Shown here one piece after another: positions 8,092-16,869 of a stretch of DNA of 33,764 bases; position 1 is the stretch's first letter; each line of letters starts with the position of its first letter. The notes under the pieces are model-generated. The model was not told where the DNA came from and did no database searches. It saw only the letters and a program-made list of their open reading frames with translations. Source of the DNA: an uncultured Asticcacaulis sp. (lineage in GTDB: Bacteria; Pseudomonadota; Alphaproteobacteria; Caulobacterales; Caulobacteraceae). The stretch spans positions 1-33,764 of the forward strand of contig CAMLPZ010000009.1 of NCBI GenBank assembly GCA_946482045.1, in the 5' to 3' direction. Both the position numbers and the translations under genes were made by a program.

Positions 8092-9090
8092 CTATTTGAG
8101 GCGGAACCCGGCGTTTTCGCCCAATTTGCCGGCGAAGCCATGCGACAGGGCGGAATAGGCGATTGGCAACCGCCGCGTCTTACGCTTCATGACGGCATAG
8201 GCCGTCAGTATGGCCATGTATGCGGCGGCATTAAGGTAATAGAACGGACTTACCGGGGTGCGGCGATGCGACTCCCAATAGGAACGGTTGCGCATGGCAT
8301 AATAAATCCGCAAGTCCGATCCCGCCGTCAGCCAGGCGTCGAAAGAGGTTGCGGTCGGCTTGCTATCCTCGGCGTACCACGACGCTTCGGCGTCCTTGAT
8401 GATGGCGTCGCGGACCAGTTCCAGCTTTCCGCCGCCCTTGGTGATGCGGTAGGTGAAGTCTGTATCGTCGTCGTAAAGGACAAAGTCGCCGTCAGGGTAA
8501 CCGATCAGGTCGATCAGTGAGCGGTGGAACATCAGCCCGCCATAGGGGCCGTGCAGGATCGGGATGCGATCGGGCAGTTCGGGCGGCACGAAGTCCTTGC
8601 CACGCTTACGCCAGGCGATCTTGCTCGGGATATCGAGCAGGTGGAAGTTCAGAAAGGAATCGAGGAAGCGCGGTTTGAACCCGGCGGCCGCACGCTCGGC
8701 TGCCGCGCCGCCGTGGTCGTCGCGCAGGCCGCAAACGGCCGCCAGATCGGTGTCCTTGCGGAGGTCTTTCAGGGCGGTGACGAGCTTTTCGACCGTGCCG
8801 GACGCTGGAATATTGTCGTCGTCGAGGACGAGGATGTACTCGCTGCCAGCCTTCATGGCCGTTTCCATACCGGTCTTAAAACCGGCGGCCGAACCGCTGT
8901 TGCGCCCCATGGCGACGCGGGTGGTCCAGTTGCCAAAGGTCTCCGGCAGCAGGGCCGCCAGATCGTCTTGGGAGCCATTGTCGATGACGAGGGCGCGGAC
9001 GACGCCCTGGTCGCGCGCGGCTTCCAATACGGTTTTCAGCAGGTGCCAGCGCTTGCCGTAGGTGACGGTGATGAGCGTGATGTTGTCCAT
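8092..9090 (-). CDS. Family 2 glycosyltransferase (rhamnosyltransferase-like)
   Basis: This 332-residue protein is a GT-A fold inverting transferase. ITLITVTYGKRWHLL opens the nucleotide-binding domain, VIDNGSQDD is the classic GT2 motif, NSGSAAGF follows, and LVLDDDNIP supplies the metal-binding acidic triad at 90-92. A second acidic cluster (YDDDTDFTYRI) and a hydrophobic C-terminal helix (AYMAILTAYAVM) follow. It should add one sugar to the lipid-linked repeat at the inner face of the membrane. Proximity to rmlABCD makes rhamnose a reasonable guess, not a proven donor. The ATG at 9090 is chosen because GT2 homology begins there; open frame continues upstream but overlaps the flippase gene. 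It lies 5 bases after the flippase stop. Confidence 0.9.
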   Translation of the reverse strand: MDNITLITVTYGKRWHLLKTVLEAARDQGVVRALVIDNGSQDDLAALLPETFGNWTTRVAMGRNSGSAAGFKTGMETAMKAGSEYILVLDDDNIPASGTVEKLVTALKDLRKDTDLAAVCGLRDDHGGAAAERAAAGFKPRFLDSFLNFHLLDIPSKIAWRKRGKDFVPPELPDRIPILHGPYGGLMFHRSLIDLIGYPDGDFVLYDDDTDFTYRITKGGGKLELVRDAIIKDAEASWYAEDSKPTATSFDAWLTAGSDLRIYYAMRNRSYWESHRRTPVSPFYYLNAAAYMAILTAYAVMKRKTRRLPIAYSALSHGFAGKLGENAGFRLK

Positions 9091-9095
9091 GGCGG

Positions 9096-10388
9096 CTATA
9101 CCTGTTCGGCGGCGGGGAGGGACTTGACGTCTTTCATGAGGATGTAGCCGCGGACCGATATCAGCCCAAGCGCCAGTACGATCATCGCGACACACACACC
9201 GATAAGACCGAGCAGACTTATGAAGACGTAGGAGAGGGCGATGCCGGCCAGTAGCGACGAGATGTTGATCAGGGCCAGCGCCTTGTCGAGCTTGCGGCTG
9301 TAGAGGCCGTAATGCAGCATGTCGGCGGCGAGCTTCAGTACTGAGGCCAGCAGCAGCAGGGGGAAGAACAGGGGATAGTCCGTCAGCCCCTTGGTATCTA
9401 GATAGGGAATGGCGAAGGTGATGCCGGTGTAGATGACCACGGCCAGCACAGCGCCCGTCGCGACTGTCTTGGTGACAAAGGTCTTCATGGTCGATAGCCA
9501 GTTCGCATTGTCCGTCGGGCTGTAGGATGCCACCAGCCGGGGCAGGGAAATCTGCACGATGGCGGCCTGGACCAGGACCACGAGACCGTAGGCCAGCGAC
9601 CAATAGAAGGAATAGATGCCGGTGGCGAACAGGCCCAGCATAGACACCAGCAGGAAGCGGTCGACATTGCCGAAACCGGCGCCGCCGAGGTCGGAAATGT
9701 AGATCAACCATGACGACTTCATGCGCTCGACGATCCATTTGGTGTCGACCTTTTCCTTCGCGAGCTTGATTAGCGGCACGTGGCGGAAGCTGAGATAGAC
9801 GGCGATCAGGGCGGCTCCGATCGACCCCAGCCAGCAGACAAAAAGGAAGTCGATCGAGCGATAGGCCGGCATGAAATAGGAGACGGCGATGAAGACCGGC
9901 ACCCAGGATGCTGCGCGAATGAACAGCAGGAAATTGGACAGCAAGGGCTTGCGCATGCTGATCAGGCTGAGCTGGAAATCGGCGAACAGGACTTCGAAGA
10001 AGATGATGATACAGACCAGGAACGCATTGAAATGCAGCGGAAACAGTCCCAGCGCGTGAAGCGTGAGAAAGACTGCCATGCCGATGGCGAGCAGGGTGAC
10101 GGTCACCGCCGTCCGGTTCTTGATCCGCACCAGAGCGTCATAGGTGTCCATGCTAACAATTTCCCGGTTGAGGAGAAAGTGCAGGCCGAAGCTGATCAGT
10201 GCCGGCGCCACGGCGATGACGCCAGTAATCAGGCCGTAGACGCCGACGGCTTCGAGGCCGATGAACTTGGCGAGGTAGATGGCCAGGACAAAGCGCGTCG
10301 CGATGCTGGCGCCGCGCATGCCCATATTGGTTAGCGAACGCAGCAGGCCGTGCATGGAAGCCGTTTTGGAAAGGATACTATTGATCAT
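9096..10388 (-). CDS. Wzx-type oligosaccharide flippase (copy 1 of a tandem pair)
   Basis: This 430-residue multi-pass membrane protein belongs to the MOP (MATE/PST) exporter superfamily and has about 12-14 hydrophobic segments. It should flip the undecaprenyl-PP-linked repeat unit across the inner membrane. Its ATG overlaps the stop of the neighbouring flippase (ATGA, 10385-10388), indicating translational coupling. It aligns end to end with that neighbour: LTNMGMRG versus LTNMGLRG, LISMRKPLL versus LISLRKPLL, ADMLHYGLYSRKLDKALALINIS versus the near-identical segment there. The two are therefore tandem paralogs. The best alignable segment is the C-terminal third. Confidence 0.9.
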   Translation of the reverse strand: MINSILSKTASMHGLLRSLTNMGMRGASIATRFVLAIYLAKFIGLEAVGVYGLITGVIAVAPALISFGLHFLLNREIVSMDTYDALVRIKNRTAVTVTLLAIGMAVFLTLHALGLFPLHFNAFLVCIIIFFEVLFADFQLSLISMRKPLLSNFLLFIRAASWVPVFIAVSYFMPAYRSIDFLFVCWLGSIGAALIAVYLSFRHVPLIKLAKEKVDTKWIVERMKSSWLIYISDLGGAGFGNVDRFLLVSMLGLFATGIYSFYWSLAYGLVVLVQAAIVQISLPRLVASYSPTDNANWLSTMKTFVTKTVATGAVLAVVIYTGITFAIPYLDTKGLTDYPLFFPLLLLASVLKLAADMLHYGLYSRKLDKALALINISSLLAGIALSYVFISLLGLIGVCVAMIVLALGLISVRGYILMKDVKSLPAAEQV

Positions 10389-11662
10389 GGCAATACAGGT
10401 TTTGGCTGCGCCTTGTGCACATCCAGATGGAGAAAGTAACCCCGGCTGGCGAGCAGATAGGCGGCGGTGCCCAGCATGGAAACAGCAACGCCGACCAAAC
10501 CGAACAGGCTGACCAGGACGAAGGTCAGAACCAGATTGATGATGATGCCCGAAATGTTAATCAGCGCCAGCGTCTTGTCCTTTTGGCGGCTGTACAGGCC
10601 ATAGTGGGTCATATCGGCAGCGATTTTGATGACGATCGACAGTAGCATCAACGGAAAGATCAGTGGGTGTCGCGACAGCTCGGCATTGCCGATGATGGGC
10701 AGTAGAATCAGAACCAGGCTGTAGATGACGACCGCTAAGGCTATGCTGCCTAAAACGGCCTTGACCAGCATCTTGCCGAAGGTCTGGCGCCAGGCATCTT
10801 CGGCGATCCTGAAGCTGTCGACCAGGGCAGGCAGGGACACCTGCACCACGGCGGCGGTAATCAGCACAAGCAGGGCATTGGCCATGGTCCAGTAGAAAGT
10901 ATAGACGCCGGTCGCCGCCAGGCCCAGCTTGCCGGCCACGAAAAAGCGATCGAAGTAGGAATAAACGACGAGGCCCAGGTCGCTGATATAGACCAGTCCG
11001 CCGGCTCTGATGGTATGGCTGATCCAGCCGGTATCTACCGGGCGGCTAAATACACTAAGCCACGGCCAGTTGCGGGTAAACAACCACAGCACTACGAACG
11101 ACAGCATGAGAGACGATAGCCAAAAGACGAGCAGCGTATCGAGCGCGCGGTATTGCGGCAAGACCAGGCTGACCCCGATAAACGGAAAGACCCAGGCGAC
11201 CGAACGCACAATCAGAAGGACGTTGGCCAGCAAGGGTTTGCGCAGGCTTATGAGCATCATGTGCAGGTCGAAGGCGATGACTTCGAGGACGATGATCAGT
11301 CCGGCCAGCCAGAGGTTGCCGAGTATGTCGATGGGATGAAAGGCATTGACTACCAAAGCACCGAACAGCGACAGGCCCAGTAGGGTAACCATGACGGCCA
11401 TCTTGTCGCGGATGCGGGCAAAGGCGTCTGCGATATCGATGCCGATGATTTCGCGGCTCAGGAAATAGTTCATACCGAAGCCGAACAGGGCGGGCAATAC
11501 GCCCGCCACGCCCACGATTAAGCCAAACTGGCCGGTTTCGGTCAGGCTCAGGAACTTGACCAGGTAAAAAGACAGAGCGAAACGCCCCACCAGACCCACA
11601 CCCCGCAGGCCCATATTGGTGAGCGGCACAAACAGCGTCTGAGGTTTCAGTTTGCTGAGCAT
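10385..11662 (-). CDS. Wzx-type oligosaccharide flippase (copy 2 of a tandem pair)
   Basis: This 425-residue multi-pass MOP-superfamily flippase is paralogous to the following gene. Shared landmarks include SREII, LISLRKPLLAN, YISDLG, DRFF, GVYTFYW, QVSLPALV and HYGLYSRQKDKTLALINIS. The ATG at 11662 is preferred because CAGGGG lies about 6 bases upstream and the N-terminus then matches the paralog. A GTG 24 bases further upstream is also in frame. It follows rmlA by 43 bases and overlaps the second flippase by four bases. Two adjacent flippases suggest either two repeat-unit variants or a heteromeric arrangement; both ideas are inference. Confidence 0.9.
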   Translation of the reverse strand: MLSKLKPQTLFVPLTNMGLRGVGLVGRFALSFYLVKFLSLTETGQFGLIVGVAGVLPALFGFGMNYFLSREIIGIDIADAFARIRDKMAVMVTLLGLSLFGALVVNAFHPIDILGNLWLAGLIIVLEVIAFDLHMMLISLRKPLLANVLLIVRSVAWVFPFIGVSLVLPQYRALDTLLVFWLSSLMLSFVVLWLFTRNWPWLSVFSRPVDTGWISHTIRAGGLVYISDLGLVVYSYFDRFFVAGKLGLAATGVYTFYWTMANALLVLITAAVVQVSLPALVDSFRIAEDAWRQTFGKMLVKAVLGSIALAVVIYSLVLILLPIIGNAELSRHPLIFPLMLLSIVIKIAADMTHYGLYSRQKDKTLALINISGIIINLVLTFVLVSLFGLVGVAVSMLGTAAYLLASRGYFLHLDVHKAQPKPVLP

Positions 11663-11705
11663 TGGCCCCTGGATATGGGTAAGCACCTGCGGTCAGGTGT
11701 TGGCG

Positions 11706-12572
11706 TTACTGCGACAGGACGCGGTAAAGGTATTTTCCATACTCGCTTTTGCCGAGGGCTTTGGCGAGGGTTTCGAGTTGTGCGGCGTCGATGAAGCCGT
11801 GACGCCATGCGACTTCTTCAGGGCAGCATATTTTCATGCCCTGGCGCTTTTCGAGGACGCGGACGAACTCGGCGGCATCGAGCAGGCTGTCGGGTGTGCC
11901 GGTGTCGAGCCAGGCATAGCCGCGGCCGATGGGCTGGACAGAGAGCTGGCCGCGCTCGAGATAGACGCGGTTGACGTCGGTGATTTCGTACTCGCCGCGC
12001 GCTGACGGCTTGAGATTGGCGGCGATATCGACGACCTGGCTGTCGTAGAAGTACAGGCCCGTGATGGCCCAGTTCGACTTCGGTTGCGCTGGCTTTTCCT
12101 CGACGGACAAGGCCTTGAATGCGTCGTCGAACTCGACGACGCCATAGCGCTCTGGATCCGAGACCTGATAGGCGAAGACGGAAGCGCCGGAGGTCAGCTT
12201 CGATGCCTCGTCAAGCGTCTCGGTCAGGTTGGAGCCGTAATAGATATTGTCGCCGAGGATCAGGCAGGACGGATCGGAGCCGACGAAGTCCGCGCCGATC
12301 ATATAGGCCTGGGCCAGGCCGTCGGGCGAGGGCTGTTCGGCGTAGGAGAGCGAGATGCCCCACTTACTCCCGTCACCCAGAAGCTTCTGGAACAGAGGCA
12401 GGTCGTGCGGCGTCGAGATGATCAGGATGTCGCGGATGCCGGCCATCATCAGGGTCGACAGCGGATAGTAAATCATCGGCTTGTCGTAAACCGGCATCAT
12501 CTGCTTGGAGACGCCGATCGTCATCGGATGCAGGCGCGTCCCGCTGCCACCGGCGAGAATGATACCCTTCAT
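11706..12572 (-). CDS. rmlA: Glucose-1-phosphate thymidylyltransferase
   Basis: RmlA makes dTDP-glucose from dTTP and glucose-1-phosphate, the first step to dTDP-L-rhamnose. The 288-residue length is normal for the family. Visible motifs are the nucleotide-binding [39 protein letters not shown] (metal-binding Asp), [10 protein letters not shown], and the C-terminal [12 protein letters not shown]. The start has CAGGAGA upstream. The ATG abuts the rmlD stop directly, so the two genes are translationally linked in the rmlC-B-D-A order. Confidence 0.97.
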   Translation of the reverse strand: MKGIILAGGSGTRLHPMTIGVSKQMMPVYDKPMIYYPLSTLMMAGIRDILIISTPHDLPLFQKLLGDGSKWGISLSYAEQPSPDGLAQAYMIGADFVGSDPSCLILGDNIYYGSNLTETLDEASKLTSGASVFAYQVSDPERYGVVEFDDAFKALSVEEKPAQPKSNWAITGLYFYDSQVVDIAANLKPSARGEYEITDVNRVYLERGQLSVQPIGRGYAWLDTGTPDSLLDAAEFVRVLEKRQGMKICCPEEVAWRHGFIDAAQLETLAKALGKSEYGKYLYRVLSQ

Positions 12573-13475
12573 TTACACAGTCTCCTGGCTTGCCGCCACA
12601 CCCGTCAGGCGCGTCAGGCAGTCGTCTAGGGATACGCGCCACGGATCGAGGCGCAGGTCGTAGGTGGCGGCCAGCTTCTCGCCCGACAGGCGCGAGTTGG
12701 CCGGGCGCGTGGCCGGGGTCGGATAGGCCGAGGTCGGGATGGGGTTGACCTTGACCAGTTTGCCGCCGCGATCGGCAGAGCCTGCGAAGATGGCTTCAGC
12801 GAAGCCCGCCCAGGTGGTTTCACCCTGGCCGGTCAGGTGGAAGGTGCCGCGAAGAGTGGGGTTGCTGTCGGCGACGACGCGCTTTGCGATCGTCAGGAGC
12901 GCACGGGCGATTTCCGGCGCATAGGTCGGGCAGCCATTCTGGTCGGCAACGACGTTCAGTTCGTCGCGGGTTTCGCCAAGCCGCAGCATGGTCTTGACGA
13001 AGTTGTTGCCAAAGGGCGAATAGACCCAGGCGGTGCGCAGGATGACGTGGTTCGGTGTCGCGGCTTTGATCTGTTCCTCACCCGACAGCTTGGTCTTGCC
13101 ATAGACACTGACCGGCGCCGGTTCATCCCCCTCGTCGTAGATGCCGTCCTTGTCGCCGGCAAAGACATAGTCGGTCGACAGGTGCAGGATGGGGATGTTC
13201 AGTTCGGCGGCGATGCGCGCCAGTTCGCCCGGACCGTCGCCATTGATCAACTGGGCCAGCTCGGTCTCGCTCTCGGCCTTGTCGACCGCGGTATAGGCCG
13301 CCGACGAGATGATGAGGTCCGGCTTTGCCGCCTTGACGGGACCTGACAGGGTTTGCGGCTTCGACAGATCGATCTCGGGCAGGCCGACACGGATAATCTC
13401 CAGCCCCAGGCTCTTGCCCAGCTCCGCAAGCGACGTATCGACCTGGCCTTCCTTGCCTGTAACGACAATGCGCAT
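12573..13475 (-). CDS. rmlD: dTDP-4-dehydrorhamnose reductase
   Basis: RmlD reduces dTDP-4-keto-rhamnose to dTDP-L-rhamnose with NAD(P)H, the last step of the pathway. This 300-residue short-chain dehydrogenase/reductase has GKEGQV at the nucleotide-binding loop, LSTDYVFAGDKDG, the catalytic YGKTK, and RTAWVYSPFGNNFVKTM. GQVDTSL replaces the more usual GQLG at the glycine loop, a mild variation. The start at 13475 is set by homology and by AAGGTG just upstream; in-frame codons upstream belong to the rmlB overlap. It is 2 bases after the rmlB stop and abuts rmlA. Confidence 0.96.
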   Translation of the reverse strand: MRIVVTGKEGQVDTSLAELGKSLGLEIIRVGLPEIDLSKPQTLSGPVKAAKPDLIISSAAYTAVDKAESETELAQLINGDGPGELARIAAELNIPILHLSTDYVFAGDKDGIYDEGDEPAPVSVYGKTKLSGEEQIKAATPNHVILRTAWVYSPFGNNFVKTMLRLGETRDELNVVADQNGCPTYAPEIARALLTIAKRVVADSNPTLRGTFHLTGQGETTWAGFAEAIFAGSADRGGKLVKVNPIPTSAYPTPATRPANSRLSGEKLAATYDLRLDPWRVSLDDCLTRLTGVAASQETV

Positions 13476-13477
13476 GA

Positions 13478-14539
13478 TCACACCTTGGCTTCGGCCAGGA
13501 CGCCCAGGCGTTCGCCGGTGTAGACCTCGCCGCGCAGGGGGCGCCACCAGGCCTCGTTGTCGAGATACCAGCGGACGGTCTTGTCGATGCCGGTGTCGAA
13601 GTTTTCACGCGCCTTCCAGCCCAGTTCGGTCTCGAGCTTGGTGGCATCGATGGCGTAGCGGTGATCGTGGCCGGGACGGTCGGTGACGAAGGTGATCAGG
13701 CGGTCATGCGGCGCGCCACTGGGGCGCAGTTCGTCCATGATGGCGCAGATGCGGCGCACCACGTCGATATTCTTGCGCTCATTGCGGCCGCCGACATTGT
13801 AGGTCTCACCGAGGCGGCCCTTCGATGCGATCAGGTGCAGGGCGCGGGCATGGTCCTCGACATACAGCCAGTCGCGGATGTTGGAGCCGTCGCCATAGAC
13901 CGGCAAAGGCCTGCCTTCGAGCGCATTGAGGATGTTGAGGGGGATGAGCTTTTCCGGGAAGTGGAACGGGCCGTAATTGTTCGAGCAGTTCGACACCACG
14001 ACCGGCATCCCGTAGGTGCGGTGCCAGGCCTTGGCCAGGTGGTCCGACGCCGCCTTCGATGCCGAATAGGGCGAGGACGGATCATACGGCGTCGTCTCTT
14101 CGAACAGGCCGGTTTCGCCAAGGCTGCCATAGACCTCGTCGGTCGAAACGTGCAGGAAGCGGAAGTTCGCCTTGGCCTCGCCCGAAAGCCCGTTCCAGTA
14201 GTGGCGCGCCGCCTCCAGCATGGTGAAGGTGCCCACCACATTGGTCTGGACGAACTCGCCGGCGCCGGTGATCGAGCGGTCGACATGGCTTTCGGCCGCC
14301 AGGTGCATGATGTGGTCGGGACGGAAACCTTCGATGGCGGCGACCACAGCGTTGCGGTCGCAAATATCAGCCTGGACGAAGCTGTAATTGTTGGCGCCTT
14401 CGATGGGCTTCAGCGACGCCAGATTGCCGGCATAGGTCAGCTTGTCGAGGTTCAGCACCTCGGCCTTTTCCTCCGACACCAGATAGCGCACCAACGCGGA
14501 CCCGATAAAGCCGGCCCCGCCCGTTACCAATATACGCAT
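13478..14539 (-). CDS. rmlB: dTDP-glucose 4,6-dehydratase
   Basis: RmlB converts dTDP-glucose to dTDP-4-keto-6-deoxyglucose, using bound NAD+. This 353-residue extended SDR shows [12 protein letters not shown] at the N-terminus, [21 protein letters not shown], the catalytic [20 protein letters not shown], and [12 protein letters not shown], all diagnostic for RmlB. The length is typical. AAGAGG precedes the ATG. It follows rmlC by 32 bases. Confidence 0.97.
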   Translation of the reverse strand: MRILVTGGAGFIGSALVRYLVSEEKAEVLNLDKLTYAGNLASLKPIEGANNYSFVQADICDRNAVVAAIEGFRPDHIMHLAAESHVDRSITGAGEFVQTNVVGTFTMLEAARHYWNGLSGEAKANFRFLHVSTDEVYGSLGETGLFEETTPYDPSSPYSASKAASDHLAKAWHRTYGMPVVVSNCSNNYGPFHFPEKLIPLNILNALEGRPLPVYGDGSNIRDWLYVEDHARALHLIASKGRLGETYNVGGRNERKNIDVVRRICAIMDELRPSGAPHDRLITFVTDRPGHDHRYAIDATKLETELGWKARENFDTGIDKTVRWYLDNEAWWRPLRGEVYTGERLGVLAEAKV

Positions 14540-14571
14540 GTCAAACCTCTTGGTTAGGCATCAGCCGCGGA

Positions 14572-15114
14572 TCAGCGCAGGCTGGAAAGTTTCGGTTGCG
14601 CCTTGTCCTTGTCGGACAGGATCGCCGTGGACAGATCGACCGGCCAGTCGATGCCGATTTCGGGATCATCGAAGGCTATGCCGCGGTCGTGTTCGGGACT
14701 GTAGGGATTGGTGACCTTGTAAAGCACCTCGGTGTTGGGCTCGAGCGTGCAGAAACCATGCAGGAAACCTTCCGGCACCCACAACTGGCCGGCATTCTCC
14801 GGCGTCAGTGTCTCACCGACCCATTTGCCGAAGGTGGCCGACCCAGGACGCACATCCACCGCAACGTCGAAAATAGCCCCCCGCAAACACCGGACAAGCT
14901 TGCCCTGGCCCATCGGCGCCGCCTGGTAATGCAAGCCACGGATCGTCCCCGCTTCCGCAGACAAGGATTGGTTGTCCTGAACGAAACCAGCGTCCGTAAC
15001 ATTCTCACGGAACCACCCGTCCTTGAAAACCTCCATGAAATAACCGCGGCTGTCACCAAATTTCTTCGGCGTAATCAGAACCGGGCCGGAAATATCGTAA
15101 GTTTTAATCTGCAT
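14572..15114 (-). CDS. rmlC: dTDP-4-dehydrorhamnose 3,5-epimerase, first gene of the rml operon
   Basis: RmlC epimerises dTDP-4-keto-6-deoxyglucose at C3 and C5. This 180-residue cupin has FGDSRGYFMEVF, QDNQSLS, GTIRGLHYQ (catalytic His region), KLVRCLRGAIFDVAVDVR, and LWVPEGFLHGFCTLE, all RmlC signatures. The start at 15114 matches the family N-terminus (MQIKTYDISGPVLITP); 20 further codons are open upstream but lack homology. It leads an apparent eight-gene operon whose promoter should lie in 15115-15285. Confidence 0.95.
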   Translation of the reverse strand: MQIKTYDISGPVLITPKKFGDSRGYFMEVFKDGWFRENVTDAGFVQDNQSLSAEAGTIRGLHYQAAPMGQGKLVRCLRGAIFDVAVDVRPGSATFGKWVGETLTPENAGQLWVPEGFLHGFCTLEPNTEVLYKVTNPYSPEHDRGIAFDDPEIGIDWPVDLSTAILSDKDKAQPKLSSLR

Positions 15115-15212
15115 AGTCACGTCGTCCGAAATCGAGCGGCAAGCTTCTTGTGAGCAGGCCAATTTATATTGCACTGCAAAACAAACATGTCCAATAAAAT
15201 TGCGAGTTAAAA

Positions 15213-15255
15213 GCGATATGCCGAAAAGTGTGGTCGGTTTTTGGTGGAATATCGC
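15213..15255 (+). repeat. Dispersed hairpin repeat, copy A
   Basis: The outer arms GCGATAT (15213-15219) and ATATCGC (15249-15255) enclose an inner stem CCGAAAA/TTTTTGG with one wobble pair. The same element recurs at 33714-33757, sharing GCGATATG, CGAAAAGTGT, CGGTTTT and ATATCGCGA, plus GTTA just to the left. The shape is that of short alphaproteobacterial palindromic repeats. It lies between the terminator of the Wzy gene and rmlC. Confidence 0.8.
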
Positions 15256-15256
15256 G

Positions 15257-15290
15257 AAAAAACAAATTGCTAAGCGAGTTTCGCTTTAGC
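15257..15290 (-). terminator. Terminator of the Wzy gene, with the stop codon inside the stem
   Basis: Read on the minus strand, GCTAAAGCGA (15290-15281) pairs with TCGCTTAGC (15277-15269) with one bulged base and a 3-nt loop, and AATTTGTTTTTT follows. The Wzy stop codon (15288-15286) lies within the first arm. Confidence 0.75.
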
Positions 15291-16716
15291 GGCGTGTTTC
15301 AGGCCCGGGAGGTTGCGGCCGGGCCGGCGGTCCGTTTTGCGGCCGTCCTTGAGGTCTGAGCGCCGGACGCCGCAAATCCACCTGCGGACGCGGGCTGGGG
15401 GTTACCGCCCCGCGCGCCGCCATGCTCTCCTGTAACGGGTTGCGGGCCCGCCGCGAGAAGAGCTGGTCGTAGACAGCCAGGGCGACGACCATCATCAGGT
15501 AGGTCATCAACTGAGCACGGGTGAAGGCATTGGACGTCATCCAAAGCAGGATCGTGCCCGCCATGAAGGGATACATGACCAGACCCAGGGTTTGCCCCTT
15601 CAGCGCGTGCTTCCAGAAGAGACAGGACAAGGCGCCCATAAAGACAAAGAAGGGATAATACCAGGGGCCGAGGTCCATGTAGTAATAGCCCAGCGAGGTC
15701 ACCCAGTTATAGGCGGCATTCAGGCCGGCCTGACGCGTGGCATCGAATTCCGATTCGAACACCATGACCGGGTCCGGCAAGCCCAGCAGCGCCTGGAAGT
15801 TGATGAACTTGTACAGGAACGGCGCGCGCGAGAGGAATTCGAACGTGTAGGTGCCCGTGCCGGCATAGGGAAATTGCAGGCGCCCGTCGATAACGGCGGC
15901 CAGGTGGTTCACCGCCGTCGGGCCATAGCCATAGAGGTTCTGCTCGACCCCCTCACTGGTATTTCCGCGCAGGAGCGAGAAGGCAATGAAGATGGCGACG
16001 ACAGCGGCGCCACAACCCAGGCCGATGGCAGTCAGCTTTTTTGCGTTCAAGGTTCCGCGCCGGGCCGACATCACCAGATAGACGATCAGCGATCCGACCA
16101 GCAGCGGGATGACCTCGTAACGCGCCACCTTCAAGACGGAAATAAGGATCGCCAGGAGAAGACCACCGCCAATCAGCGCGGCCGACAGCTTTGCGCCGCT
16201 CGTTTTCAGGTTTGGAAACACCACCATGTGCTTGCCCATGGCCCACCAGATCATGGCGATCAGAAGCGGCTGGGCGCCGGCCATCCCGCCGGTCGTGTCG
16301 ATAACCTGCTTTGCCGTATTGCCATTGGCCGATAGGACGAAGCCAATCAGCCCAGGCGTGTTTTTCAGCATGATCATGACTGAGAAGAGATTCAAGGCGG
16401 CAGCCGCCAGAAGCGGATAGAGATGGTACAGCTTGTTGACGTTGTCGCCCGCGGCGCCGGACCTGAGAAAACGGCTATTGCCCGAATTGCCGCCCATCAG
16501 GAAAAAGCCGGCGAGGAAGGCCAGACATGTCAGGGTAATGAAGCCGATCAGCTTGCCATTCATGTGCATCAGGTTCGGCTCTTTTAACACGACCTGATAG
16601 GTATCCGGAGATACGAAGGTCGAGCCGACCAGGAAGAGGAAGGCGACCATGACCATTCCGACGGGCGAAATGGCGGTGAGGATATTGAAGCCTGTGCCTC
16701 TGAATATGCCGAACAT
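15286..16716 (-). CDS. Wzy-type oligosaccharide repeat-unit polymerase (paralog of 32255-33664)
   Basis: This 476-residue integral membrane protein has about ten or more hydrophobic segments and a Pro/Arg-rich cytoplasmic tail (about 435-476). It fits the oligosaccharide repeat-unit polymerase family: a long central loop with GNTSEG, YGYGPTAVNHL and SEFDATRQAGLN, then NWVTSLGYYYMDLGPW. Wzy enzymes join repeat units en bloc in the periplasm. It is strongly similar from end to end to the protein at 32255: both begin MF-x2-FRGTGFN-x3-A-x-SPVGMV. GGATCGGTGAT precedes the ATG. It is monocistronic, between the acetyltransferase gene and rmlC, and has its own terminator. Confidence 0.82.
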   Translation of the reverse strand: MFGIFRGTGFNILTAISPVGMVMVAFLFLVGSTFVSPDTYQVVLKEPNLMHMNGKLIGFITLTCLAFLAGFFLMGGNSGNSRFLRSGAAGDNVNKLYHLYPLLAAAALNLFSVMIMLKNTPGLIGFVLSANGNTAKQVIDTTGGMAGAQPLLIAMIWWAMGKHMVVFPNLKTSGAKLSAALIGGGLLLAILISVLKVARYEVIPLLVGSLIVYLVMSARRGTLNAKKLTAIGLGCGAAVVAIFIAFSLLRGNTSEGVEQNLYGYGPTAVNHLAAVIDGRLQFPYAGTGTYTFEFLSRAPFLYKFINFQALLGLPDPVMVFESEFDATRQAGLNAAYNWVTSLGYYYMDLGPWYYPFFVFMGALSCLFWKHALKGQTLGLVMYPFMAGTILLWMTSNAFTRAQLMTYLMMVVALAVYDQLFSRRARNPLQESMAARGAVTPSPRPQVDLRRPALRPQGRPQNGPPARPQPPGPETRR

Positions 16717-16869
16717 ATCACCGATCCATTATCTGTATCGCAAACACGTACAGAGCCTGTTTACGCCAATATCGCCCCACAACTCCTTCATTACGTAAGA
16801 ATTATCACGCATGCAGGAGGGAGTAAACGGATTTGGCTCGCATGTGCAAAAACGTTTATATTCCGGTAC

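Noticed and set aside
9091..9738. A 216-codon N-terminal extension of the GT2 frame
   Set aside because: It overlaps the flippase gene, has low-complexity Arg/Pro composition, and GT2 homology begins exactly at the ATG at 9090.
13661..14557. A 298-codon plus-strand open frame
   Set aside because: Antisense to rmlB, with no recognisable motifs and biased composition typical of a mirror frame.
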